This document shows positions 6,206 through 11,655 of a stretch of 11,655 nt of DNA, piece by piece. The notes below the pieces were generated by a model that saw nothing but the letters and a program-made list of their open reading frames with translations, was not told the origin of the DNA and made no database searches. The first letter of the stretch is position 1, and every line of letters begins with the position of its first letter. Origin of the DNA: Natrialbaceae archaeon B1-Br10_E2g27 (GTDB lineage: Archaea > Halobacteriota > Halobacteria > Halobacteriales > Natrialbaceae); assembly GCA_001563885.1 (NCBI GenBank), contig LKMM01000048.1, positions 1 to 11,655 on the forward strand, given 5' to 3'. The position numbers and the translations under genes are program-made.

Positions 6206-7098
6206 ATTTAGACGAATTGCGCTCGGTCCAGAGCACGGAGCGGAAAAAAGACAGTCTCCAGAATCTTCGCCCCTCTTTCTACCAGGAGGTCGGCGAGTAT
6301 ATCTCCGACCTCGAGGACGAGCGCGACCGGATCGCCGAACAGGCTGAGGATCCCTTTTCATCGCCCGAAGTGGGTCGGCTGACCGACGAGATCGAGACCG
6401 CCAAAGACGTCGTCGAAGCCGTCTACGAACGGCGAATGGGCAAACTCGTCAAACAGGCCAGTCTCGCCGCCGCGGGGATGCCTGCAAACGACGAGGGGCT
6501 GACAGCCGAAGAACAGGATCTCTTTGCTGACCTCGTCTCCCGCATCGAATCCAACAAGAGCCGAGTGCTTGACGTCCTCGAGGGTGAACTGGTCGATGCC
6601 GAGTCGACAACGGACGATCCGAGTTCAGAGATGACCCAGGAGTCGGCCGCCGACATCGATTCAGTAGCTACGTCGTCGGCCGAGGCCGACCCCGAATCGG
6701 CGACCACGTCCAATCCCGACCCGACTTCACCGCCGGAAGAACCCACGGCCGAATCCAATTCGGACGGCCTCTCGCCGGCGGCAGCGATGGGTGGCGGGCC
6801 GGCGTCGACCGACGACCGCTCGAGTGAACCATCGGAGCCACAAGCGCCACCCGAGCCGACGCCATCGTCGGAAGCGCCCCCAGGTGATCGGGCAACTGAA
6901 CCGACGACCACTCCAGCCGACGAGCCAGACACGACCGGGGACGTCGATCGGATGACGGTCAAAATCACACAGGACATCGGTTCGATTCTCGGCGTCGACG
7001 CCCGCGAGTACACCCTCTCGGCTGACGACGTCGTCACCCTCCCCGAGGAAAACGCGACGCCGCTGGTCGAACGCGAAGCGGCCGAACGCCTCGAGTGA
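6202..7098 (+). CDS. GINS complex subunit (Gins51/Gins15-type) with long disordered linker
   Basis: GINS joins MCM and a Cdc45/RecJ-like protein to form the archaeal replicative helicase. The 298 residues divide into three parts. A helical A domain (1-130) begins MNLDELRSVQSTERKKDSLQ and includes FYQEVGEYISDLEDERDRI. A Ser/Thr/Pro/Glu/Asp-rich low-complexity linker runs over about 131-249. A small C-terminal beta B domain (250-298) contains MTVKITQDIGSILGVDAREY and ends with EREAAERLE. The order A then B, and the position right after priS with an ATGA overlap, match the archaeal Gins51-type subunit. The roughly 120-residue linker is far longer than in non-halophilic GINS proteins. The weak AAGG upstream leaves translation probably coupled to priS. 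Confidence 0.88.
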   Translation: MNLDELRSVQSTERKKDSLQNLRPSFYQEVGEYISDLEDERDRIAEQAEDPFSSPEVGRLTDEIETAKDVVEAVYERRMGKLVKQASLAAAGMPANDEGLTAEEQDLFADLVSRIESNKSRVLDVLEGELVDAESTTDDPSSEMTQESAADIDSVATSSAEADPESATTSNPDPTSPPEEPTAESNSDGLSPAAAMGGGPASTDDRSSEPSEPQAPPEPTPSSEAPPGDRATEPTTTPADEPDTTGDVDRMTVKITQDIGSILGVDAREYTLSADDVVTLPEENATPLVEREAAERLE

Positions 7099-7125
7099 TC
7101 AACTGTTCTCGAGAAGGCCCAAATC

Positions 7126-7135
7126 ACAATACATA
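7126..7135 (+). promoter_or_regulatory. TATA-like box of the peroxiredoxin gene
   Basis: ACAATACATA is centred about 31 nt upstream of ATG 7161, in the 62-base gap after GINS. It suggests that the peroxiredoxin has its own promoter rather than depending only on the priS-GINS transcript. Confidence 0.35.
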
Positions 7136-7160
7136 CAACGGCGCTCGCGAACACGCAGCC

Positions 7161-7631
7161 ATGCTCGACGCTGGCGAGGATGCACCCGAGTTCGAACTGC
7201 GAAACCAAAATGACGAACTCGTCCGACTCTCCGAGTTCGATGGCCACGTGATCGTTTACTTCTATCCCCGGGCGAACACCGACGGCTGTACGATCGAGGC
7301 AAACGAATTCAATGACGCCCTCGAGGGCCGCGACGACATCTCGGTCGTGGGGATCAGCGACGACCCCGTCTCCGACCTGGCGACGTTCGCCGAGGAGTAC
7401 GACCTCGAGTTCGATCTGCTTTCGGATGAAGAAGGCGAGGTCGCGACGCTGTATGACTCCTATGGCGAAAAACGGATGTTCGGTAACGTTTTCGACGGCG
7501 TCTTCCGAAACACGTACGTCGTCGGGCCGGAGAAAACGATCGACGCAGCCTACGAGGGAGTCTCACCAGAGGGCCACGCCGAAGCCGTCCTCGAGGACAT
7601 CGAGAGCCGATCGGCCGAACCCGTCTCGTAG
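7161..7631 (+). CDS. Peroxiredoxin of the BCP/PrxQ family, single-cysteine form
   Basis: A thiol peroxidase reducing hydrogen peroxide and alkyl hydroperoxides in the cytoplasm. The 156-residue length fits BCP/PrxQ. The thioredoxin-like fold is visible as GEDAPEFELRNQNDE, VIVYFYPRANTDGCTIEANEF (active site with T40 and peroxidatic C43), SVVGISDDPVSDLATFAEEY, and the later FRNTYVVGPEKTI. C43 is the only cysteine in the protein; where many BCP proteins have a resolving Cys five residues on, N48 is found. It must therefore use an external thiol or another partner for recycling. I chose ATG 7161 because the family N-terminus starts there; the frame runs back to 7095 but encodes unrelated residues overlapping GINS. 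It converges on the VTT gene with a 36-bp gap holding a T-rich run (about 7655-7662). Confidence 0.93.
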   Translation: MLDAGEDAPEFELRNQNDELVRLSEFDGHVIVYFYPRANTDGCTIEANEFNDALEGRDDISVVGISDDPVSDLATFAEEYDLEFDLLSDEEGEVATLYDSYGEKRMFGNVFDGVFRNTYVVGPEKTIDAAYEGVSPEGHAEAVLEDIESRSAEPVS

Positions 7632-7667
7632 TTAGGCGTCAGCGACTGTCCGGCTTGTTTTGTAAGC

Positions 7668-8180
7668 TCATGTCCCGACGACCAGCCCGACGGTCCCGGT
7701 AACGAACCAGATGACCAAGGCATAATTGAGCAACGTCGAGAGAAACGCGTAGACGGCTGCCCGGCCGAACGGATAGGATGTGAGTCCTGCGGGGATCAAC
7801 GCAAAGCTCCCGACGTACGGAACCAGATTGGTGACGACGATACCGATCCCGCCGTAGCGACGGAACAGTCGATTCGACCGTTCGACTTGTTCGTCGGACA
7901 GCCTTACGCCCGGAAGCGAGCGTACCCCATCGACGCCCACTCGAGCGGCAAGAAGATAGACGAGTAACTGGCCGATCGTATACCCAAGCGAGGCGACGAG
8001 CACGCTCGCGAGGACCGTCCGCCAGGATGGAGAGACTGCGAGCACGTAGCCGGGCAAAAACACCGAGGTCGGCAAGGGTTTGCCGATAATCGCTCCCTTG
8101 AGTACAAACACCGTAAACAGGGCGGGATAACCCACTGCAAGCAGTGTCGCATATCCAGCACTGACCACGGCCTCGAGCAT
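7668..8180 (-). CDS. VTT/DedA-like (SNARE-associated) membrane protein
   Basis: A 170-residue polytopic membrane protein. VTT/DedA proteins are lipid-scramblase or flippase-like carriers; no specific substrate can be read here. Hydrophobic segments lie at about 3-27, 38-50, 56-79, 112-131 and 140-168. The family pattern is visible: a re-entrant-like segment KGAIIGKPLPTSVFLPGYVLA (28-48), then GYTIGQLLVYLLAARVG (66-82), and RYGGIGIVVTNLVPYVGSFALIPAGL (108-133), where the Arg and the Val-Pro-x-x-Gly turn echo the DedA R-x3-P motif. It is somewhat shorter than bacterial DedA (about 200). ATG 8180 begins MLEAVV. A probable zinc-finger microprotein gene ends 19 bp upstream on the same strand and may be co-transcribed. 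Confidence 0.75.
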   Translation of the reverse strand: MLEAVVSAGYATLLAVGYPALFTVFVLKGAIIGKPLPTSVFLPGYVLAVSPSWRTVLASVLVASLGYTIGQLLVYLLAARVGVDGVRSLPGVRLSDEQVERSNRLFRRYGGIGIVVTNLVPYVGSFALIPAGLTSYPFGRAAVYAFLSTLLNYALVIWFVTGTVGLVVGT

Positions 8181-8199
8181 GGTTCGAACGTGCAGTTAT

Positions 8200-8370
8200 C
8201 TACGTTCTATCCTCATTGCTCTTTGTATTTCGGTAGCAAACGTGGTGGAAACCGAAACTGTCCGATTCGAGAAGCGGACGACCGCAAACTGGACAGTGCG
8301 TCGTCGAAGCACGCCAAAACTGGGCCCTGCAGTCCTCGAGACGGTCGACACCCCACTCGAGGGAAAACAC
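8200..8370 (-). CDS. Probable zinc-finger microprotein (CPxCG type), 56 aa
   Basis: This short frame reads from GTG 8370 to TAG at 8200 and encodes 56 residues. It begins MFSLEWGVDRLEDC and carries THCPVCGRPLLESDSFGFHH followed by VCYRN. C26-x2-C29 with H42/H43 and C45 form a plausible C2HC zinc site, and CPxCG is the hallmark of the small zinc-finger proteins common in haloarchaea. Its stop lies 19 bp before the VTT gene start on the same strand, suggesting an operon. A TATA-like AGATACT lies about 27 nt upstream of the GTG. Against it: GTG start, modest third-position GC, and a divergent gene starting at 8401 that leaves little promoter space. Function unknown; such microproteins are thought to mediate protein or nucleic-acid contacts. 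Confidence 0.5.
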   Translation of the reverse strand: MFSLEWGVDRLEDCRAQFWRASTTHCPVCGRPLLESDSFGFHHVCYRNTKSNEDRT

Positions 8371-8400
8371 CCAACTATCTCGCCGTTGCAGTGAGTATCT

Positions 8401-8952
8401 GTGACCGACAGCTATCTGGGTTTTTCCCTCGGTGGGTTTGCCATCGCCGTCGTAGCGGTTGCCATCGGGGCGGTGGCTGGCCTGTCACTGGTTCCCGTCG
8501 CCGGATCGTTCCTCGGGGTACTCGTTGGTGGGATCGTTGCCGGCCTCGTCACGGAAAAGCGGCCGCTGCTCGAGGCGGGCGTTGCCGGGTCGCTGGCGAG
8601 TCTCGGGATCGTCATGGCGGGTGGGGTCATCGGAAATGGAGCTACCGCTGGCGTGGCCGCACTCGGCGCGGTCGCCCCCACGACGTTGCTGATATCGGTG
8701 GCTCTCAGTTTCGCCGTCGGGGCGTTTGGCGCACACTTCGGTGATGACCTGCGGGAGGGACTGACCGCTCCCGTCGACACATCACCGTCTCGAGGGCGTG
8801 ACTCCGTCACGCAGTCGTCGACCGCGACTGAATCGGCAGTTGGCCGCGATCGTGACGAACCAGTCGATCGCGACTCGCTCGAAGACGACACTGAACACCT
8901 CGAGCGAGCGTCGACTCGGTCGCGTGAGGATATCGAACTGGAACGGGAGTAA
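8401..8952 (+). CDS. Small haloarchaeal membrane protein, unknown function
   Basis: A 183-residue protein with a Gly/Ala/Val-rich hydrophobic N-terminal part and a highly charged tail. Likely membrane helices lie at about 8-28, 31-51, 58-78 and 82-111, with glycine-zipper-like spacing (GGFAIAVVAVAIGAVAG, GVLVGGIVAG, AGGVIGNGATAG). Residues 114-183 are hydrophilic, with many Asp, Glu, Arg and Ser, ending REDIELERE, probably cytoplasmic and partly disordered or helical. The organisation resembles uncharacterised haloarchaeal four-helix membrane proteins; I cannot name the family securely. The GTG start is supported by a TATA-like AACTATCT at 8373-8380, about 25 nt upstream. It diverges from the zinc-finger/VTT pair. 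A mirror reading frame on the other strand (8412-8963) is a composition artefact. Confidence 0.75.
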   Translation: MTDSYLGFSLGGFAIAVVAVAIGAVAGLSLVPVAGSFLGVLVGGIVAGLVTEKRPLLEAGVAGSLASLGIVMAGGVIGNGATAGVAALGAVAPTTLLISVALSFAVGAFGAHFGDDLREGLTAPVDTSPSRGRDSVTQSSTATESAVGRDRDEPVDRDSLEDDTEHLERASTRSREDIELERE

Positions 8953-8957
8953 AATTG

Positions 8958-9003
8958 TTGCAATTGAGAGTTTCGTTTGAGAGTATTGGTTGCAAGGTTT
9001 ATC
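8958..9003 (+). promoter_or_regulatory. Promoter and repeat-rich operator-like region of the subtilase gene
   Basis: TTTATC at 8998-9003 is centred about 29 nt upstream of the protease ATG, so the mRNA is probably leaderless. Immediately upstream lies an ordered set of repeats: TTGCAA at 8958-8963, TTGAGAGT at 8964-8971, TTGAGAGT at 8977-8984, and TTGCAA at 8990-8995. The two TTGAGAGT copies are 13 bp apart, slightly over one helical turn, and are framed by the two TTGCAA palindromes. The place, just upstream of the TATA box, is where archaeal activators or repressors bind. The repeats are observed; regulation is inferred. Confidence 0.5.
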
Positions 9004-9029
9004 CGTGATATCGACCAATAGCGTCACAT

Positions 9030-10256
9030 ATGGGACGACGCGCGTGGTCGCGGCGTGATCTGTTGAAAAGCGCCGGGACGGGAGCCCTCGGCCTCGGAGT
9101 CGCTGTGTCCGTCTATCAGTGGCTGGATCAGTACATCGTCGGGACCACATCGACCGATGGCGCGGTCGCCGCCGCATCGGTTTCGGATAGTGAGACGGGA
9201 CGGATCGACCTGACGGAGCATACGTCGATCAAACTGGTCCGTGGCATCTTTTCACGAGACCGACGTGAGTCGTTGCTCGCCCGTGAGGACGTCGCGTTCG
9301 TTCAACCCGATCATCCCCTGACTCACGTATCAGCACAGACCGAAACCGGGGAGCCAGCAGACCAGACGCTCCCGTGGGGGATCGACCGGATCGACGCCGA
9401 TGTCGCCCACGCCGAGGGACAGACGGGCGAGGGCGTCGATGTCGGCGTTATCGATCATGGTATCGACGGCAGCCATCCCGATCTGGAGATGAATCTGGCC
9501 GATCCGAACGCTGAGGGAACTCACGAGTCGTGGGTCGACTGTCGAGGCTGTGACCACCCGTGGTCGGACGACCGCGGCCACGGGACCCACGTTGCAGGAA
9601 CCATCGCTGCTGAAGATAGTAACGGCGGCGTCGTCGGTGTCGCGCCCGACGCGACAGTTCACGCGTTGAAAGTCTGTGGCGGGGCTGGCGGCTGTCGGTC
9701 CTCGGCGATCGTCGAGGCAATCCGGCATGCTGCCGACCAGGGCTGGGACGTGATCAATCTCAGCCTCGGCTCACCGCGGGAGTCACCAGCCTTGCAAGCG
9801 GCCGGCCAGTACGCCCTCGAGGCAGGCGTCTTCCCGGTCGCCGCCGCTGGCAATCTCGGCCGACCGAACTCCGTCGGCTACCCGGCAGCCTACGACGAGT
9901 TTCTCGCCGTTTCGGCCACCGATATCGACGACACCATCGCCGGCTTTTCCTCGACCGGTCCCGAGGTGGATATCGCGGCCCCTGGAGCGGACGTCTGTTC
10001 GGCGGATGTCGACGGATACGCCGTCCACAGTGGCACCTCGATGGCCTCACCACACGTCGCCGGTGCGGCCGCGACACTCCTGGCTGATGGGTACTCCCCG
10101 TCGGAGGCCCGCGAGCGATTGCTCGAGACGGCCGAAGACCTCGGCGCAAGCGATACCGAACAGGGGGCGGGGCTGGTCGACGTTGCCGCGGCACTCGGCT
10201 ACGATTCCGGCGACGACGGCCCCATCAGCAGACCTGGCTGTCCGTCCGGACTCTGA
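9030..10256 (+). CDS. Tat-exported subtilisin-like serine protease (S8 family)
   Basis: A secreted endopeptidase of the halolysin/subtilisin group, 408 residues. The N-terminus MGRRAWSRRDLLKSAGTGA carries a twin-arginine motif (SRRDLLK) and a hydrophobic stretch to about 33. Residues about 60-105 look like a short I9-type propeptide. The catalytic triad is D142 (GVIDHGID), H184 (RGHGTHVAG) and S337 (SGTSMASPHVAG), with oxyanion N275 (AAAGNLG). The family usually has Thr or Ser after the catalytic Asp; here it is His143. Six cysteines (C171, C174, C216, C222, C323, C404) could form disulphides outside the cell. The enzyme ends shortly after the catalytic domain, without the C-terminal extension of classical halolysins. 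Transcription is probably leaderless from the TATA box at 8998. Confidence 0.95.
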   Translation: MGRRAWSRRDLLKSAGTGALGLGVAVSVYQWLDQYIVGTTSTDGAVAAASVSDSETGRIDLTEHTSIKLVRGIFSRDRRESLLAREDVAFVQPDHPLTHVSAQTETGEPADQTLPWGIDRIDADVAHAEGQTGEGVDVGVIDHGIDGSHPDLEMNLADPNAEGTHESWVDCRGCDHPWSDDRGHGTHVAGTIAAEDSNGGVVGVAPDATVHALKVCGGAGGCRSSAIVEAIRHAADQGWDVINLSLGSPRESPALQAAGQYALEAGVFPVAAAGNLGRPNSVGYPAAYDEFLAVSATDIDDTIAGFSSTGPEVDIAAPGADVCSADVDGYAVHSGTSMASPHVAGAAATLLADGYSPSEARERLLETAEDLGASDTEQGAGLVDVAAALGYDSGDDGPISRPGCPSGL

Positions 10257-10316
10257 CCTAGACGAGAAAGCAGTGTCCTATCAGCTCGAAATTAACTCAA
10301 TTACGAAATAGCGTAC

Positions 10317-10324
10317 TTTTATTA
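10317..10324 (+). promoter_or_regulatory. TATA box of the 42-residue protein gene
   Basis: TTTTATTA is centred about 28 nt before ATG 10348. This spacing is the leaderless pattern seen elsewhere in the window and supports the short gene that follows as a real, independently transcribed unit. Confidence 0.55.
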
Positions 10325-10347
10325 GGGACCGCGTCGATGGTCTATCC

Positions 10348-10476
10348 ATGCCCGCAATTGACCTGTCCGAACCGGCCGCACGCAAACTCGACGACCTCTC
10401 GAGCAACGACGACGTCGAAGACGTCCTGTGGAAAGCGATGTACCTCTACGAGCGGACCGAATACCCCTCGGAGTAG
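10348..10476 (+). CDS. Small acidic protein, 42 aa, unknown function
   Basis: A 42-residue frame from ATG 10348 to TAG 10476. It starts MPAIDLSEPAARKLDDLSSN and ends YLYERTEYPSE. The MPxIxL...A..KLDxL opening resembles small haloarchaeal proteins with an N-terminal beta strand then helices, as in antitoxin-like or ribbon-helix-helix proteins, but it is too short to assign. It is strongly acidic, with about 12 Asp/Glu against about 4 Lys/Arg, codons have high third-position GC, and a TATA box sits 28 nt upstream. No toxin-like partner is visible beside it. It lies 91 bp after the subtilase stop. Confidence 0.65.
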   Translation: MPAIDLSEPAARKLDDLSSNDDVEDVLWKAMYLYERTEYPSE

Positions 10477-10713
10477 CTGTTTTCGACCAGCACTACGGCG
10501 AAATCGCAGCGCTCGAGTCACAAGTCTCGATTTTTCGGGCCCCTCGAATAAGGACGGACGTATACGTCTCATACGGTCAGTTAGGGTTATGTAAAATGCA
10601 GGCGGGCAAGACTCCTTCCTCAAGGAGTGAGCACGGTAGCGCGAGCGAGTAGGCAGGGGTAGTTCATTACGGACCACCAACGGTGATACTAGATAGCAGA
10701 CTCTCACACTCAG
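10477..10713. other. Intergenic region with mobile-element relic
   Basis: No gene is supported in these 237 bases. The stretch holds a T-rich run (10531-10535, possible terminator for the small gene), the perfect 12-bp palindrome GACGTATACGTC at 10557-10568, and a hairpin-bearing sequence resembling the right end of IS200/IS605-type elements, listed separately. A 9-bp sequence TCAGTTAGG occurs at 10577-10585 and again at 10710-10718, the second copy covering the stop of the histidine kinase gene. Confidence 0.6.
10594..10680 (+). mobile_element. Possible relic of an IS200/IS605 (tnpB) right end
   Basis: The stretch from about 10594 runs through GCGGGCAAGACTCCTTCCTC and AAGGAGTGAGCACGG to GCGAGCGAGTAGGCAGG and GGTAGTTCA. 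In haloarchaea the combination of a short hairpin, a GCGAGCGAGTAG stop-like segment and GGGGTAGTTCA is familiar to me from the 3' end of IS1341-type tnpB genes and the adjoining right end, which also yields the guide (omega) RNA. The hairpin is ACTCCTT (10611-10617), loop CCTC, AAGGAGT (10622-10628). Read in frame it ends with a Ser-Glu-rich tail GSASE and TAG at 10650-10652. No transposase body is present, so only an end sequence would remain. The recognition is from memory of the pattern, without any alignment. Confidence 0.4.
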
Positions 10714-11655
10714 TTAGGAGAGATGTGTCTGGGACGCTCGCTTGAGAGACATCGTAACTTCCGTCCCGGAATCACCGCCACTGATCTCGAGTTTCCCGTC
10801 GGATTTTTCGACGTACCATTTCATGAGCCACAGGCCGACGCCAGAGCCGTGGCTAAGTGCGGTTTCGTTTTCTTCTGTGAGGACCGCAACTTCGTGTGCT
10901 GGGATCCCGTGACCGTCGTCGATGAGCCGGAGGTCGACCGTCTCGTCGTGTAGCTCTGACCGGACAGTGATCGAAACCGGTTCCGGGTTGTGTTCGATAG
11001 TGTTTTCGACGGCAGTTTCGATCGCAGTCTGAAAGCCATCGATCACTCGAACTGAGACGTCGCCGACGTCGATTTCGATGGTCACCGCAGTGTCTGCTCT
11101 CTGGTAGGATTCGACGGCATTCGAGACGAGCGAGGGAAGCGACCGGACGGTGTGTGTTGGATTCGTATCGACTACCCGTTCGATCTCCCGGGTCTTTTTT
11201 GCGTGGCTCAACAGTCGTTCTATGGATTCTAACGCAGCGGTTGTACGCTGTTGGATTGCCTCGTCGTCTGTTCGCGCTTCGATATCGTGTATGTGCCCTC
11301 CTGCGACGCTGAGTTCGTTCCGAATATTGTGCCGGAACACTCTCGAGAATACCTGTTGGAGCATCGTGATTTCTTGTTTGCGCTGGCGGAGTTTCTTTTC
11401 TCGGGCTTTCGATTTGCTGACATCACGCATGATGCCTGAAAAGACTCGTCTATCGGAATAGCGATGTTCCTCGAAAGTGATCGAGAGTGCGACCTCGTGG
11501 CCGTCGGTGTGTTTTGCCGGCAGTTCGACACTCTCCCAGTCGATCGTTCGCTCGCCCGTCCGAAGGTACCGTTCGAACGCCGCGAAATGCTCGTCACGTA
11601 GTCGATCGGGCATGAGTACCGCCAACTCTTCGCCGATCAACTCTTCGGGGGCATA
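10714..11655 (-). CDS. PAS-domain sensor histidine kinase, N-terminus outside window
   Basis: A two-component sensor kinase of the haloarchaeal type; 313 residues are visible and the frame is open to the right edge, so the 5' part is missing. The visible start YAPEELIGEELAVLMPDRLR is the middle of a PAS domain, followed by its C-terminal PAC strand (VALSITFEEHRYSDRRVFSGIMRDVS, about 55-80) and a charged coiled-coil linker. The H-box has the phospho-acceptor in RVFRHNIRNELS (about H109 of the visible part). The ATPase domain shows an N-box (TAVENTIEHNPEP), G1 (LIDDGHGIP) and G2 (GSGVGLWLMKWYVEKSDG). No membrane segment is in the visible part, so it is likely cytoplasmic or only N-terminally anchored. 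No response regulator is adjacent. The stop overlaps one copy of a 9-bp repeat. Confidence 0.93.
   Translation of the reverse strand, partial: YAPEELIGEELAVLMPDRLRDEHFAAFERYLRTGERTIDWESVELPAKHTDGHEVALSITFEEHRYSDRRVFSGIMRDVSKSKAREKKLRQRKQEITMLQQVFSRVFRHNIRNELSVAGGHIHDIEARTDDEAIQQRTTAALESIERLLSHAKKTREIERVVDTNPTHTVRSLPSLVSNAVESYQRADTAVTIEIDVGDVSVRVIDGFQTAIETAVENTIEHNPEPVSITVRSELHDETVDLRLIDDGHGIPAHEVAVLTEENETALSHGSGVGLWLMKWYVEKSDGKLEISGGDSGTEVTMSLKRASQTHLS

Noticed and set aside
6423..7247. 274-residue minus-strand open frame opposite GINS
   Set aside because: It mirrors the Ser/Pro/Glu-rich linker and gives Ser/Val/Gly-rich protein with no family features; typical antisense frame in GC-rich DNA.
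8412..8963. 183-residue minus-strand frame opposite the membrane protein
   Set aside because: Ser/Pro/Thr-rich mirror of the Gly/Ala-rich gene; the plus strand has clear membrane helices, an acidic tail and a promoter.
9760..10194. 144-residue Arg/Pro-rich minus-strand frame opposite the subtilase
   Set aside because: Composition (Arg/Pro-rich) is the usual shadow of acidic haloarchaeal coding DNA.
1..11655. CRISPR arrays, rRNA or tRNA genes
   Set aside because: No regularly spaced repeats and no rRNA or tRNA signatures were seen on either strand.

Overview
The window reads as haloarchaeal chromosome. Most encoded proteins are strongly acidic, coding regions are GC-rich, and CTCGAG is very frequent. 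Several genes have a TATA-like box about 25-30 nt before the start codon, as expected for leaderless archaeal transcripts. The gene set is archaeal: TFB, RtcB plus archease, PriS plus GINS, a Tat-exported subtilase, and a histidine kinase of the halobacterial RHNxRNEL type. CTCGAG richness hints at the Natrialbales, but I cannot fix the genus.

Layout, left to right. (1) 1-869: the left edge cuts a divergent minus-strand transcription factor B (tfb) gene, preceded by an AT-rich gap (486-869) with a TATA box and several inverted repeats. (2) 870-4314: a housekeeping block with moaA (minus), a small acidic protein (plus), rtcB (minus, one base from the small gene's stop) and archease (minus, upstream of rtcB and probably co-transcribed). 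(3) 4478-7631: a plus-strand run of a RimI-like N-acetyltransferase, priS, a GINS subunit overlapping priS by 4 nt, and a BCP-type peroxiredoxin lacking the usual resolving cysteine. (4) 7668-8952: a VTT/DedA-like membrane protein (minus), a probable 56-residue zinc-finger microprotein just upstream of it on the same strand, and a divergent small membrane protein. (5) 9030-10476: a compact Tat-dependent subtilisin-like protease and a 42-residue small protein. (6) 10477-10713: a gap with a likely relic of the right end of an IS200/IS605 (tnpB) element. (7) 10714-11655: a PAS histidine kinase cut by the right edge.

How the genes work together: RtcB joins tRNA exon halves and is stimulated by archease. 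PriS and GINS act in replication initiation and at the fork (priming and the CMG-like helicase). MoaA starts molybdopterin synthesis. The remaining genes are single functions. I see no complete new multi-gene system. The most unusual items are the basic, AT-richer TFB paralogue with a compressed zinc ribbon, the short zinc-finger gene beside the VTT gene, and the solo tnpB-type end sequence.
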